Below, piece by piece: positions 23,983 to 31,584 of a stretch of 51,182 nucleotides of DNA. This DNA comes from Methylobacterium sp. J-048 (lineage in GTDB: Bacteria; Pseudomonadota; Alphaproteobacteria; Rhizobiales; Beijerinckiaceae). The translations under genes and the position numbers were made by a program. Every line of letters begins with the position of its first letter. Positions within the stretch are counted from its first letter, which is position 1. Under the pieces are notes generated by a model. The model searched no databases, had not been told where the DNA came from, and was given only the letters and a program-made list of their open reading frames with translations. The stretch covers positions 1-51,182 of the forward strand of contig NZ_JAKSYL010000113.1 of the NCBI RefSeq assembly GCF_022829515.1. Direction: 5' to 3'.

Positions 23983-24579
23983 ATGGACCGGGCGGATGTG
24001 CAGCAGATCGAGCCGCGCTCAGGCGTCGCCTTCACCCTCGACCGGGGCCAGCGCCTCACGGTGATCGACCCGCGCGGCGAGCAGGTGGCCGACCTCGTCG
24101 CCTACAACCGCCACGATACCGGCGAGGTGATCTCGTCCGGGCGGACCCTCGACTATGCGAGCCGGATCTACCTGACCACCGGTGATCCGCTCTACTCCAA
24201 CCGCTCGAACGTGCTGTTGCGCATCGTCGAGGACACGGTCGGGCGCCACGATTTCCTGCTGACGCCGTGCTCGGCCGACACGTTCCGGATCATCTACGGC
24301 GACACCGACCCGCACCGGGGCTGCTTCGGGAACCTCGCCGCGGCGCTCGCCCCCTACGGCATCGCCCCGGACGCGATCCCGGTGGCGTTCAACTGCTTCA
24401 TGAACGTGCCGATCGACGGGACGACCGGCGCTCTTACGGTCGAGCCGCCGCTGAGCCGGGCCGGCGACCGGATCGTGTTCACCGCCGAGACCGACCTGAT
24501 CATCGGGCTGACGGCCTGCTCGGCGCTGCAATCGAACAACGGCAGCTTCAAGCCGATACATTATCGGATCGAGGCATAA
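23983..24579 (+). CDS. DUF1989 urea carboxylase-associated family protein
   Basis: A 198-residue protein of the DUF1989 family, members of which are encoded beside urea/guanidine carboxylases. Visible family blocks are RGQRLTVIDPRGEQVADLVAYN, YSNRSNVLLRIVEDTVGRHD, the Cys/His-containing CSADTF and DPHRGCFGNL, and NCFMNVPIDG. The last closely matches the conserved NxFMN element. The Cys/His positions suggest a metal site. No carboxylase gene is in the window. Pairing with the GntA-like gene in the same direction suggests a joint role in guanidino or carbamoyl-nitrogen chemistry, by context alone. Confidence 0.85.
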   Translation: MDRADVQQIEPRSGVAFTLDRGQRLTVIDPRGEQVADLVAYNRHDTGEVISSGRTLDYASRIYLTTGDPLYSNRSNVLLRIVEDTVGRHDFLLTPCSADTFRIIYGDTDPHRGCFGNLAAALAPYGIAPDAIPVAFNCFMNVPIDGTTGALTVEPPLSRAGDRIVFTAETDLIIGLTACSALQSNNGSFKPIHYRIEA

Positions 24580-24880
24580 CGCGCGACTCCGCCGTTAAGC
24601 CGAAACATTCAGAAGTGCATTTTGTATTTTTCCTGAAAAATCCGGATGTGACCCGATTTTCTCGAGACCATAGTCTTGCAAAATACCGAATAACACTTGC
24701 TCATGCCGAGCGACGGTTAAAAAATCGTCGCCGGCGACCGGTGTTGAGCTTGTGTTTACCAGTTCTGTGTCTAACCTTCGCCGCGGAACAGCGCCGGGGA
24801 ATATGAGTCGCCGCGTGCGGGGGCGTCCCCGACGCCGAAAGCTCCTGACGGCCTGGTTCCGTCTCCTTCCCGGTATCTCG
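24580..24880 (+). promoter_or_regulatory. AT-rich promoter region of the chemoreceptor gene
   Basis: A 301-bp stretch that is strikingly AT-rich for this genome at 24600-24730. It contains a perfect palindrome ATTTTTC-CT-GAAAAAT at 24626-24641, too tight for an RNA hairpin and so more likely a protein site. Two earlier in-frame starts (24752, 24803) exist but give an N-terminus not typical of chemoreceptors. Confidence 0.4.
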
Positions 24881-26620
24881 ATGACACGCTCGCAGACCAA
24901 CCGCTCGACCGGGGGCGACTTCGCGCCGTTGCACAGCCTCTCGAACGTAAGACTGGGCCACAAGCTGGCGGCGGTGATGGCCCTGGTGCTGGTGGCGGTC
25001 GGCGCCCTCAGCGGCCTGAACTACGTCGATACACGGTCCTCCGCGCTCGAAGACCGCGCGCTGATGACGAAGAACCTCGGCGACGTCGCGCGGAGCCTGG
25101 TGGCCCATTACGAGGCGCTGGCGTCCTCGGGGCGGATGCCGGTCGATCAGGCCCAGAAGGCTGCCCTTGAGGCCGTCAGCGCGCTGCGCTTCGGCGAGGC
25201 GGATTACTTCTTCGTCCTCGATACGCAGGGCCGGCTGATCGCGAACGCGTTCAACGCCAAGAATGTCGGCAAGGTGGTTCTGGACCAGACCGACGTGCCG
25301 GGCGGGAAGCGCTACTTCGCCGAAATGGTCGAGGTGGCCAAGCGCGACGGGTCCGGCTTCGTTGACTACAGGAAGCCGCGCGCGGGCGGGACCGAGCCGG
25401 TCGAGAAGGTCGTGAGCGTGCAGCTGTTCAAGCCCTGGGGCTGGATCCTGGCCGCCGGCCTCTACCGGGACGACGTCCACGCGGCGGTGCGCAGCCGGAC
25501 CCTCACCAACGCGCTCTGGTCCGCGGGCCTCGTGATCCCGGTCCTGGCCCTGCTCCTGCTCATCGGCAACGGCCTGTCGCGGCCGATCGTGCGCCTGACC
25601 GCGGCGATGCGGGCGCTCGCAGGCGGCGACCTCGCGGTGCCGGTCGCCGATCAGCAGCGCGGCGACGAGGTCGGCGCGATGGCGCGGGCCGTGCAGGTGT
25701 TCAAGGACGCGCTGATCGCCAAGCGGGAGGCCGAGGCGGCTGCCGCCGCCGAGAACGCCGCCAAGACGCGCAGGGCCCAGGCGCTGGACGAACTCACCGG
25801 CCGGTTCGACGCACATGTCGGCGCGCTGACGCAGAGCCTGTCCGCGTCCGCCGTGGAGATGGAAGCCACCGCCCGGGAGATGACGCGCACCGCCGCGCAC
25901 ACCACCGACCAGTCCGGGCGGGTCGCCGCCACCTCTGAGCAGACCTCGGCCAACGTCCAGACCGTGGCCGCCGCCAGCGAGGAGATGTCCGCCTCGATCC
26001 AGGAAATCGCGTCCCGCGTCGCCCAATCCTCGACGATGGCCGACCGGGCGAGCGTCGATGCGGCTCGTACCAACGAACTGATGCAGGTCCTGTCCCGGGG
26101 CACGAACCAGATCAGCGAGGTGATGGACCTGATCGCCGGCATCGCCGGGCAGACCAACCTCTTGGCCCTCAACGCGACCATCGAGGCCGCTCGGGCCGGC
26201 GAGGCCGGCAGGGGTTTTGCCGTGGTCGCCGGCGAGGTGAAGGCCCTGGCGGCCCAGACCGCCAAGGCCACCGACACGATCGCCGGCCAGATCGCCGCCA
26301 TCCAGAGCGAGACCCGGAACGCCGTCGATTCGATCCAGACCATCGGCGGCACGATCGACACGATGCGCACGGTGGCGCTGAGCGTCGCTGCGGCCATGGA
26401 AGAACAGGGCGCGGCCACGAGCGAGATCGTCCGGAACGTCACCCAGGCCGCCCAGGGGACCCAGGCGGTCAGCGTGGACATCGCCGAGGTCCGCCAAGCC
26501 GCCGTCGAGACCGGCGCCGCCGCCGGCCAGGTGCTGAGCGCCGCGCAGGATCTGGCGCGCTACGCCTCGGGATTGGGCCAGGAGGTGACCACGTTCTTGG
26601 CTGCGGTCAAAGCCGCCTGA
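24881..26620 (+). CDS. Methyl-accepting chemotaxis protein with single Cache domain
   Basis: A 579-residue inner-membrane chemoreceptor. TM1 is at about 27-46, a periplasmic sCache_2-type sensor at about 50-205 (FGEADYFFVLDTQGRLIAN, then FKPWGWILAAGLY), and TM2 at about 211-233. A HAMP domain (LSRPIVRLTAAMRALAGGDL) is followed by a long coiled-coil signalling domain with the hairpin tip GIAGQTNLLALNATIEAARA at about 420-440. It would relay ligand binding to a CheA kinase. sCache_2 sensors often bind small carboxylates. No C-terminal CheR tether pentapeptide is present. The start at 24881 places TM1 at a normal distance; its own ribosome-binding site is weak. Confidence 0.92.
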   Translation: MTRSQTNRSTGGDFAPLHSLSNVRLGHKLAAVMALVLVAVGALSGLNYVDTRSSALEDRALMTKNLGDVARSLVAHYEALASSGRMPVDQAQKAALEAVSALRFGEADYFFVLDTQGRLIANAFNAKNVGKVVLDQTDVPGGKRYFAEMVEVAKRDGSGFVDYRKPRAGGTEPVEKVVSVQLFKPWGWILAAGLYRDDVHAAVRSRTLTNALWSAGLVIPVLALLLLIGNGLSRPIVRLTAAMRALAGGDLAVPVADQQRGDEVGAMARAVQVFKDALIAKREAEAAAAAENAAKTRRAQALDELTGRFDAHVGALTQSLSASAVEMEATAREMTRTAAHTTDQSGRVAATSEQTSANVQTVAAASEEMSASIQEIASRVAQSSTMADRASVDAARTNELMQVLSRGTNQISEVMDLIAGIAGQTNLLALNATIEAARAGEAGRGFAVVAGEVKALAAQTAKATDTIAGQIAAIQSETRNAVDSIQTIGGTIDTMRTVALSVAAAMEEQGAATSEIVRNVTQAAQGTQAVSVDIAEVRQAAVETGAAAGQVLSAAQDLARYASGLGQEVTTFLAAVKAA

Positions 26621-26729
26621 AGGCGGCGGACCGCGCGGGGCACATCAACCCTGGGGTGGTAGACGGCACCGGGGCCAGTCGGCGACCGTGCGGGGTCCGG
26701 AACGCTCACGCTCGCAAGGGACCGGCCCG

Positions 26730-27113
26730 ATGCGCTTCGCCCATGTCGCCCTGTGGACCCACGACCTCGATACGGCCGCGGCGTTCTGGCGGCGGTATTT
26801 CGATGCCGAGATCGGCGCGCCGTACCACAGCCAGCGGCAGAAAGGGTTCGTGTCCCGGTTCGTCACCCTGCCCGGGGACGGCGCGCAAATCGAACTGATG
26901 ACGGCGCCCTGGGTCGCGGACGGGGCACACGACGAGCGCGTGGGCTGGACGCATGTCGCGATCGCCCTCGGCAGTATCGAGGCCGTCGACGCTCTCGCCG
27001 CCCGCTGCGCCACGGATGGCTGCCTCACGTCGCCGCCGCGCCGCACCGGCGATGGCTTCTACGAGGCGGTGATCGCCATGCCGGACGGAACGCCGATCGA
27101 GATCACCGTCTGA
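26730..27113 (+). CDS. VOC (glyoxalase/dioxygenase fold) family protein
   Basis: A 127-residue protein with the paired beta-alpha-beta-beta-beta modules of the vicinal oxygen chelate superfamily. It opens RFAHVALWTHDLDTAAAFW, has WTHVAIALGSIEAVDAL at the second module, and ends PDGTPIEITV. Candidate metal ligands are the His in FAHVALW, Glu in QIELM, His in WTHVAI and the C-terminal Glu in IEITV. The ATG at 26730 has AAGGGA upstream. Substrate unknown; lactoylglutathione lyase-like by sequence feel only. Confidence 0.85.
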   Translation: MRFAHVALWTHDLDTAAAFWRRYFDAEIGAPYHSQRQKGFVSRFVTLPGDGAQIELMTAPWVADGAHDERVGWTHVAIALGSIEAVDALAARCATDGCLTSPPRRTGDGFYEAVIAMPDGTPIEITV

Positions 27114-27144
27114 GCCGCAGCGGAAGCGCGCGCACGAGATTCCG

Positions 27145-28398
27145 TCAGGCAATCCCGTCGATCGCCACCCGCAGGTGCTCCGGCCCGCGCAGGGCGGCGC
27201 CGGACCGGTAGGGCGGCGGGTCCTCGATCAGCCGGGGTGCCTTGAGCCGGCCGGCGAGAGCGGTGAGCGCCGCCTCGGCTTCGAACCGGGCCAGCGGCGC
27301 CCCGACGCAGTAATGCAGGCTGCCGCCGAAGCCGAGATGGCGGATGCCGGCGCGGTCGGGATCGAAGCGGTCGGGATCCGGGAACACGGCGGCGTCGCGG
27401 TTGCCGGAGGCCAGCAGCAGGACGAGGTCGGCGCCCTCGGGGATGGTGACGCCGGCGATGTCGATGGCCGACAGGGTCTTGCGGGTCCGGAACTGGACCG
27501 GCGGCTCGTAGCGCAGCAGTTCCTCGATCAGGCGTGGCGCGCGGCCGGGATCCCGGCGCAGGCGCTCCAGCTCGTCGGGGTGGCGCAGCAGGGTGAGCAG
27601 CCCGTTGGTGATCAGGTTGACCGTGGTCTCGTGGCCGGCCACCAGCATTAGGATCGAGGTGGCGATCAGGTCGTAATCGCCCATCTTCGCCCCCGTGGGC
27701 GTCGACTCGTTGGCGAGGCCTGAGAGCATGTCGTCCTGCGGGTGCCGGCGCTTGTCCTTGATCAGGTCGGCCATGTAGCCGCCGATCGCGTCGAAGGTCC
27801 GGCTGTTCGCGGCGCGGATCTCGGTGTCGGACAGGCTGTCGGGCTCGAGGGCCGTGGCGAGCTGGGTCGCCCAGCCGTGGAACTTCGGCTCGTCCTCCCG
27901 GGGCACGCCGAACAGCTCGCAGATCACCGTCACGGGGAGCGGGTAGGCGAGGTCGTCGACGGCGTCGATCTCCCGAGCATCGCGCTTCTCGTCGAGCAGG
28001 TCGGCCACCAGCCGCTCGGAGCGCACCCGCATCGCCTGGATCCGTTCGCGCGAGAACTGGTGCATCACGGAGGCGCGCAGGACGTCGTGGTCAGGCGGGT
28101 CGCGGAAGATGAAGACCCGGTGCCGGTCCATCATCCAGTCCTTGAGCGGCTTGACGATCAGGTCGGTTAGGGGATTGCCGGTGCGCGGCCGGTCGGCCGG
28201 GGGCAGGGTCTCCGAGCTGACCCGCGGATCCTGCAGCAGGCTCGCGATGGTGCCGTGGGTCGAAGCCACCCAGGTCCCGGCTTCGGTCCCGTCGTCCTGA
28301 CGGGAGACCGGATGCTGCCGCAGCTTGGCGTAGACGGGATAGGGGTCCGCGCGGTTGGCGAAATCCTTGACCTGGTCGAGGAGGGTGGCGTCGGGCAT
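27145..28398 (-). CDS. Cytochrome P450
   Basis: A 417-residue soluble bacterial P450. The I-helix oxygen-activation motif is AGHETT, the K-helix ExxR is EELLR (in RLIEELLRYEPPVQF), and the haem loop is GFGGSLHYCVGAPLAR with ligand C364. The general sequence is that of self-sacrificing class I P450s used for hydroxylation of small molecules. It is the third gene of an operon with a ferredoxin and a ferredoxin reductase, 9 bp after the reductase stop, so its redox partners are supplied locally. The start has TGAGGT upstream. The substrate cannot be read from sequence. Confidence 0.95.
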   Translation of the reverse strand: MPDATLLDQVKDFANRADPYPVYAKLRQHPVSRQDDGTEAGTWVASTHGTIASLLQDPRVSSETLPPADRPRTGNPLTDLIVKPLKDWMMDRHRVFIFRDPPDHDVLRASVMHQFSRERIQAMRVRSERLVADLLDEKRDAREIDAVDDLAYPLPVTVICELFGVPREDEPKFHGWATQLATALEPDSLSDTEIRAANSRTFDAIGGYMADLIKDKRRHPQDDMLSGLANESTPTGAKMGDYDLIATSILMLVAGHETTVNLITNGLLTLLRHPDELERLRRDPGRAPRLIEELLRYEPPVQFRTRKTLSAIDIAGVTIPEGADLVLLLASGNRDAAVFPDPDRFDPDRAGIRHLGFGGSLHYCVGAPLARFEAEAALTALAGRLKAPRLIEDPPPYRSGAALRGPEHLRVAIDGIA

Positions 28399-28407
28399 GC
28401 GGTGACC

Positions 28408-29688
28408 TCAGGGAAAGCCCGGGGCGAGAACCATGATCCCCTTCGATGGGCGGTCGGCGGCCGCCCCCTGCGGCGGGAACGGCGCGCCGGCGGCGACCAA
28501 CTCGGCATAGGCAGGCAGCCAGCGGGCCGAATCCACCGACACGGCCGCGATGCAACGTCCAGCGCGACCGTAGACGGCGATGAAGCGCCCGGAGCCCGGC
28601 TCGCCCTGGGTGAACGCCACGGCATCGGCGCCCTCGGTCAACCCGGCGGACTTGATCACGACATCGCCCTGCGTCGACCAGAAGGTCGGCAGCCCCGCGT
28701 AGGGACCCTCGGGCTTCGCCCCGGCCAGAAGCTGTCCGGCGTGGATGCCCTGCATCACGGCGTGGCTCCAATGCTCCAATGCCACCCGCCGGCCGCCATA
28801 GAGCGGGTGGGGGAAGCGCGCCACGTCGCCCGCCGCCGCGATGCGCGGATCGGGCTGCCCGTCGGTATCGAGGACGAAGCCGGCCGCGTCGCAATCGACG
28901 CCGCCGGGATCCGCCGAGAGGCCGGACCCGTCGAGCCATTCGGTGTTGCGGACGGCCCCGAGGGCGATCACCGCCACATCCGCGTCGATGCGGGTGCCGT
29001 CAGTCAGGTGGGCGCGCACGAACCGGCCGCCCTCGTCCTCCAGCCACTCGACCTCGCTGCCGTGGCGCAGATCGACGCCCCGGCCCTCGAGGATCGCGCC
29101 GATGAACGCCCCGACCGTGCTGCCGAGGACCCTTCCCAACGGCGTCGGGCCGGGCTCGACCAGGGTCGCGGGCAGGCCGAGCTGCCGGCACAGGCTCGCG
29201 ACCTCGCAGCCGATGAAGCCGGCGCCGATCACCAGCACCCTCCGGGGGCCGGCGGCGAGGGCGGCCCGCAAGGCGGCGGCGTCGTCCCGCCCGCGCAGGG
29301 TGAACACGCCGGAAAGCCGCCCCTCGTGTGGGTTCGGCCAGGGCCGGGCGCGGGTGCCGGTGGCGATCAGCAGGCGATCGTAGGGCACGGTCCCCCCATC
29401 CGCGCGATGCAGTGTGCGGGATTCGCGGTCGAGGCGCGTGACCGAGCGGCCGAGCTGCCACTCCACATCCGCGCCGAGGCTGCTCGGCAGGGTGGTCGCA
29501 TCGGCCCGGATCTCACCGGCCAGGACATGCTTCGAGAGGGGCGGGCGGTCATAGGGCCGGTACGGCTCGGCGCCGACGAGGGTGAGCGGGCCGGTGAACC
29601 CGGCTGCCCGCATGGCCTCGGCACCACGCAAGGCCGCCAGGCCGGCGCCGACGACGACCGCACGCTCGGTGGTCGATCCCTGCGCCAT
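28408..29688 (-). CDS. FAD-dependent ferredoxin reductase
   Basis: A 426-residue NAD(P)H:ferredoxin reductase of the putidaredoxin-reductase type. The N-terminal FAD Rossmann motif is AVVVGAGLAALRGAEAMR. The NAD(P)H motif VLVIGAGFIGCEVAS is at about 150-165. The second FAD contact is RIAAAGDVARF, and a C-terminal domain with EHWSHAVMQG follows. It should pass electrons to the ferredoxin encoded one base upstream, then to the P450. The frame is open much further upstream across the ferredoxin gene, but the family start is MAQGSTTERAVVVGAG at 29688. Confidence 0.95.
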   Translation of the reverse strand: MAQGSTTERAVVVGAGLAALRGAEAMRAAGFTGPLTLVGAEPYRPYDRPPLSKHVLAGEIRADATTLPSSLGADVEWQLGRSVTRLDRESRTLHRADGGTVPYDRLLIATGTRARPWPNPHEGRLSGVFTLRGRDDAAALRAALAAGPRRVLVIGAGFIGCEVASLCRQLGLPATLVEPGPTPLGRVLGSTVGAFIGAILEGRGVDLRHGSEVEWLEDEGGRFVRAHLTDGTRIDADVAVIALGAVRNTEWLDGSGLSADPGGVDCDAAGFVLDTDGQPDPRIAAAGDVARFPHPLYGGRRVALEHWSHAVMQGIHAGQLLAGAKPEGPYAGLPTFWSTQGDVVIKSAGLTEGADAVAFTQGEPGSGRFIAVYGRAGRCIAAVSVDSARWLPAYAELVAAGAPFPPQGAAADRPSKGIMVLAPGFP

Positions 29689-29689
29689 C

Positions 29690-29935
29690 TCAGGACGCCT
29701 GCCCCGGATCCTCGACCCGGATCGCCTGGACCGGGCAAGCGACGCGCGCGCGCTCGATGTCGGCCCGGTCCTGCGCGGCGGGAGCGGGGTCGTAGAACAG
29801 GGCCTCATGGCCCTCGATGCGGAAGTGCCGCGGCGCCGCGTAGCAGCACTGGGCATAGGCCTGGCAGAGATTGAGATCGACGCACACCCGCAGGCCGGGT
29901 GGTGAGCCGGAGGACGCATCGGCAGGGGTGGACAT
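29690..29935 (-). CDS. [3Fe-4S]-type ferredoxin for P450
   Basis: An 81-residue ferredoxin with cluster ligands C24, C30 and C67 (CQAYAQC and ACPVQAI). The fourth Cys of a 4Fe cluster is replaced by Ala27-Tyr-type spacing, as in actinobacterial P450 ferredoxins with [3Fe-4S]. C31 directly follows C30. The block APRHFRIEGHEALFYDP is typical. Its stop is one base before the reductase start, so the two are translationally coupled. The start ATG at 29935 begins MSTPADAS. It is the first gene of the operon; the 220-bp gap to the toxin gene holds both promoters. Confidence 0.92.
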   Translation of the reverse strand: MSTPADASSGSPPGLRVCVDLNLCQAYAQCCYAAPRHFRIEGHEALFYDPAPAAQDRADIERARVACPVQAIRVEDPGQAS

Positions 29936-30120
29936 GGCGGTGCAACCACGGCGGGAGCGGTGAGTTCCGCGCGGGGCGTCGTATCGACCGTCGCAGGCGA
30001 TCCGGATTGCCACGATTGCGCGCCTGACCGCGCAACACTTGTCGGAGAGCGTCCTCGATTTGGCCGATACGCGCGAGCCGTCAGCGACGCGCCGCAGAGC
30101 CACTCCGACCCCTTGCGCCC

Positions 30121-30150
30121 TTGACCCGATATGTCGATTTCGACATGTTT
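30121..30150 (+). promoter_or_regulatory. Promoter and operator palindrome of the HigBA-like operon
   Basis: The perfect palindrome ATGTCGA-TT-TCGACAT lies at 30131-30146, between a TTGACC -35 box (30121-30126) and a CATGTT-like -10 (30144-30149), just before the toxin start at 30156. This is the expected place for autorepression by the HTH antitoxin. The boxes are assigned by eye. Confidence 0.6.
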
Positions 30151-30155
30151 ACAGC

Positions 30156-30482
30156 ATGTGGTCGATCGAGATCTTGAACGACACCGTCGATGCCGAGCTG
30201 GATGCGCTGCCCATCGACATGCGCGCGAAATTCGAGCGGATCTGCGATCTCATCAGGAGCGTCGGCCTGACCCATGTCGGCGAGCCTTACGTCAAACCAT
30301 TGGGCGACAAGCTCTGGGAAATGCGGATGTCCGGCAGAGCCGGAATTTCCCGCGCGATTTACATCACCCAGATCGGCCGGCGGATCGTCATCCTGCGGGC
30401 TTTCGTGAAGAAAACTCAGAAGACGCCGCCATCCGAGATCAGATTGGCCAGGCAGCGCGCCAAATCACTCGTCGGACAATGA
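30156..30482 (+). CDS. HigB/RelE-family toxin (Gp49-like)
   Basis: A 108-residue basic protein of the RelE/HigB ribonuclease superfamily. It has VKPLGDKLWEMRMSGRAGIS, then AIYITQIGRRIVILRAFVKK, TQKTPPSEIRLARQRAK. These are the typical core strands and C-terminal helix with Arg/Lys residues that contact mRNA at the ribosome. The ATG at 30156 (MWSIEILNDTV) fits the family; the upstream open frame crosses the promoter palindrome and is rejected. The toxin gene precedes its antitoxin by 33 bp, the HigBA order. Codon use is less GC-biased than in metabolic neighbours. Confidence 0.9.
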   Translation: MWSIEILNDTVDAELDALPIDMRAKFERICDLIRSVGLTHVGEPYVKPLGDKLWEMRMSGRAGISRAIYITQIGRRIVILRAFVKKTQKTPPSEIRLARQRAKSLVGQ

Positions 30483-30515
30483 GCGCGCAGCATCGAGGCA
30501 ACCGGGAGAAGGACG

Positions 30516-30839
30516 ATGAAAGACCGAACTGTAGACCGTCTGACAGAAACCTGGCGGCAGGACCCCGAATACGTGGCCGCCTATGACGCTCTCGACCATG
30601 AATTCGCGCTGGCGAAGGAGATGATCCTGGCGCGGACACGGGCGCGCCTGTCGCAGACGCAGCTCGCGGAAAAGATGGGAACGGATCAGGCCAGGATCTC
30701 CCGATGGGAATCGGGGGCCGCGAGCCCGACCGTGGAGACGCTGCGGCGTATGGCCGACGCGACGGGCATGGAACTCGTGGTTCGCTTCAAGCGCCCGCGC
30801 CGCAGCAAGCCCGCTCAGCCGAACCGGGCAACGGTTTGA
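30516..30839 (+). CDS. XRE-family HTH antitoxin (HigA-like)
   Basis: A 107-residue protein with an N-terminal toxin-binding helix region (1-40) and an XRE helix-turn-helix at about 45-95 (LSQTQLAEKMGTDQARISRW, then ESGAASPTVETLRRMADATG). It ends in a basic Pro/Arg tail. It should neutralise the toxin encoded 33 bp upstream and repress the pair at the 30131-30146 palindrome. The ATG has AGAAGGA upstream. No other regulator in the neighbourhood would explain it. Confidence 0.92.
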   Translation: MKDRTVDRLTETWRQDPEYVAAYDALDHEFALAKEMILARTRARLSQTQLAEKMGTDQARISRWESGAASPTVETLRRMADATGMELVVRFKRPRRSKPAQPNRATV

Positions 30840-31038
30840 AGCGAGGGGGATACGCTACCTCCAGGCCGGCGAATCTTCGGCGTCGCGGCGGGGGCATTGA
30901 AGGCGATTCACTGATCTAAAAATGTCCTGGGGGATCGCCGTCGAAATGAACCGGCGGAATTCCCCTGCGTGACGGTTCGCTCTATTGTCGCGTCGCCCCG
31001 CGGACCGACCCGAAACGCCGCGATCTCAGGAGGGCACC

Positions 31039-31584
31039 ATGCCGTACGGTGCACGAACGAGTCTCGCCGCCCTCATCCTGTCCCTCGCCCTGGGCGCGAC
31101 CGGCGCGCGAGCCGAGCAGGCCTCGGGCTGGACCGATCCGCCGGCCCGCAAGCCGGCCCCGGCGGCGAGTCCGGCCGAGGCTCAGAAAGCCGTCCCGCCA
31201 CCCGCATCGAGCCCCGCCGCCGCAGCACCGGCCCGTAAGGCGGTCGCCGCGCGGCCCGTCCAGAAGCGGGTCGCGACCCACCGCCCCGCTCCGGAGGCCA
31301 AGCGGGTCGCCACGACCGCGCATCGGCCGCGCGTCGCCGCAGCCCCGGTCCGGACCGTCCGCCCGCACCGGATGGTCGCGGTCGCGCCGCCGCCACCGCC
31401 ACCGGACGCCTACCCGCGCTACCGGGCCTACAATTACGGCCCGGGCTACGCCGACGAGCGGCTGGAACGCCTGCGCGCCGCGGAGGCCGCCGGCTACCTG
31501 GTCGTGCGACGCCGCACCGTCGAGTTCCCGGACGGACGGTCGCTGCGGGTCTACCGCCCGGACGACGAGGGCGAGCCGTTCTGA
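31039..31584 (+). CDS. Exported Pro/Ala/Arg-rich hypothetical protein
   Basis: A 181-residue protein with a clear Sec signal peptide (LAALILSLALGATGARA, cleavage near residue 24). A low-complexity Pro/Ala/Lys/Arg segment (about 30-110) that could wrap a polyanion or cell wall follows, then a compact C-terminal domain (RYRAYNYGPGYADERLERLR, RRRTVEFPDGRSLRVYRP). The ATG at 31039 has AGGAGG at 31028-31033. Its last 34 bases overlap the convergent acyl-CoA ligase gene. Family not recognised. Confidence 0.8.
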   Translation: MPYGARTSLAALILSLALGATGARAEQASGWTDPPARKPAPAASPAEAQKAVPPPASSPAAAAPARKAVAARPVQKRVATHRPAPEAKRVATTAHRPRVAAAPVRTVRPHRMVAVAPPPPPPDAYPRYRAYNYGPGYADERLERLRAAEAAGYLVVRRRTVEFPDGRSLRVYRPDDEGEPF

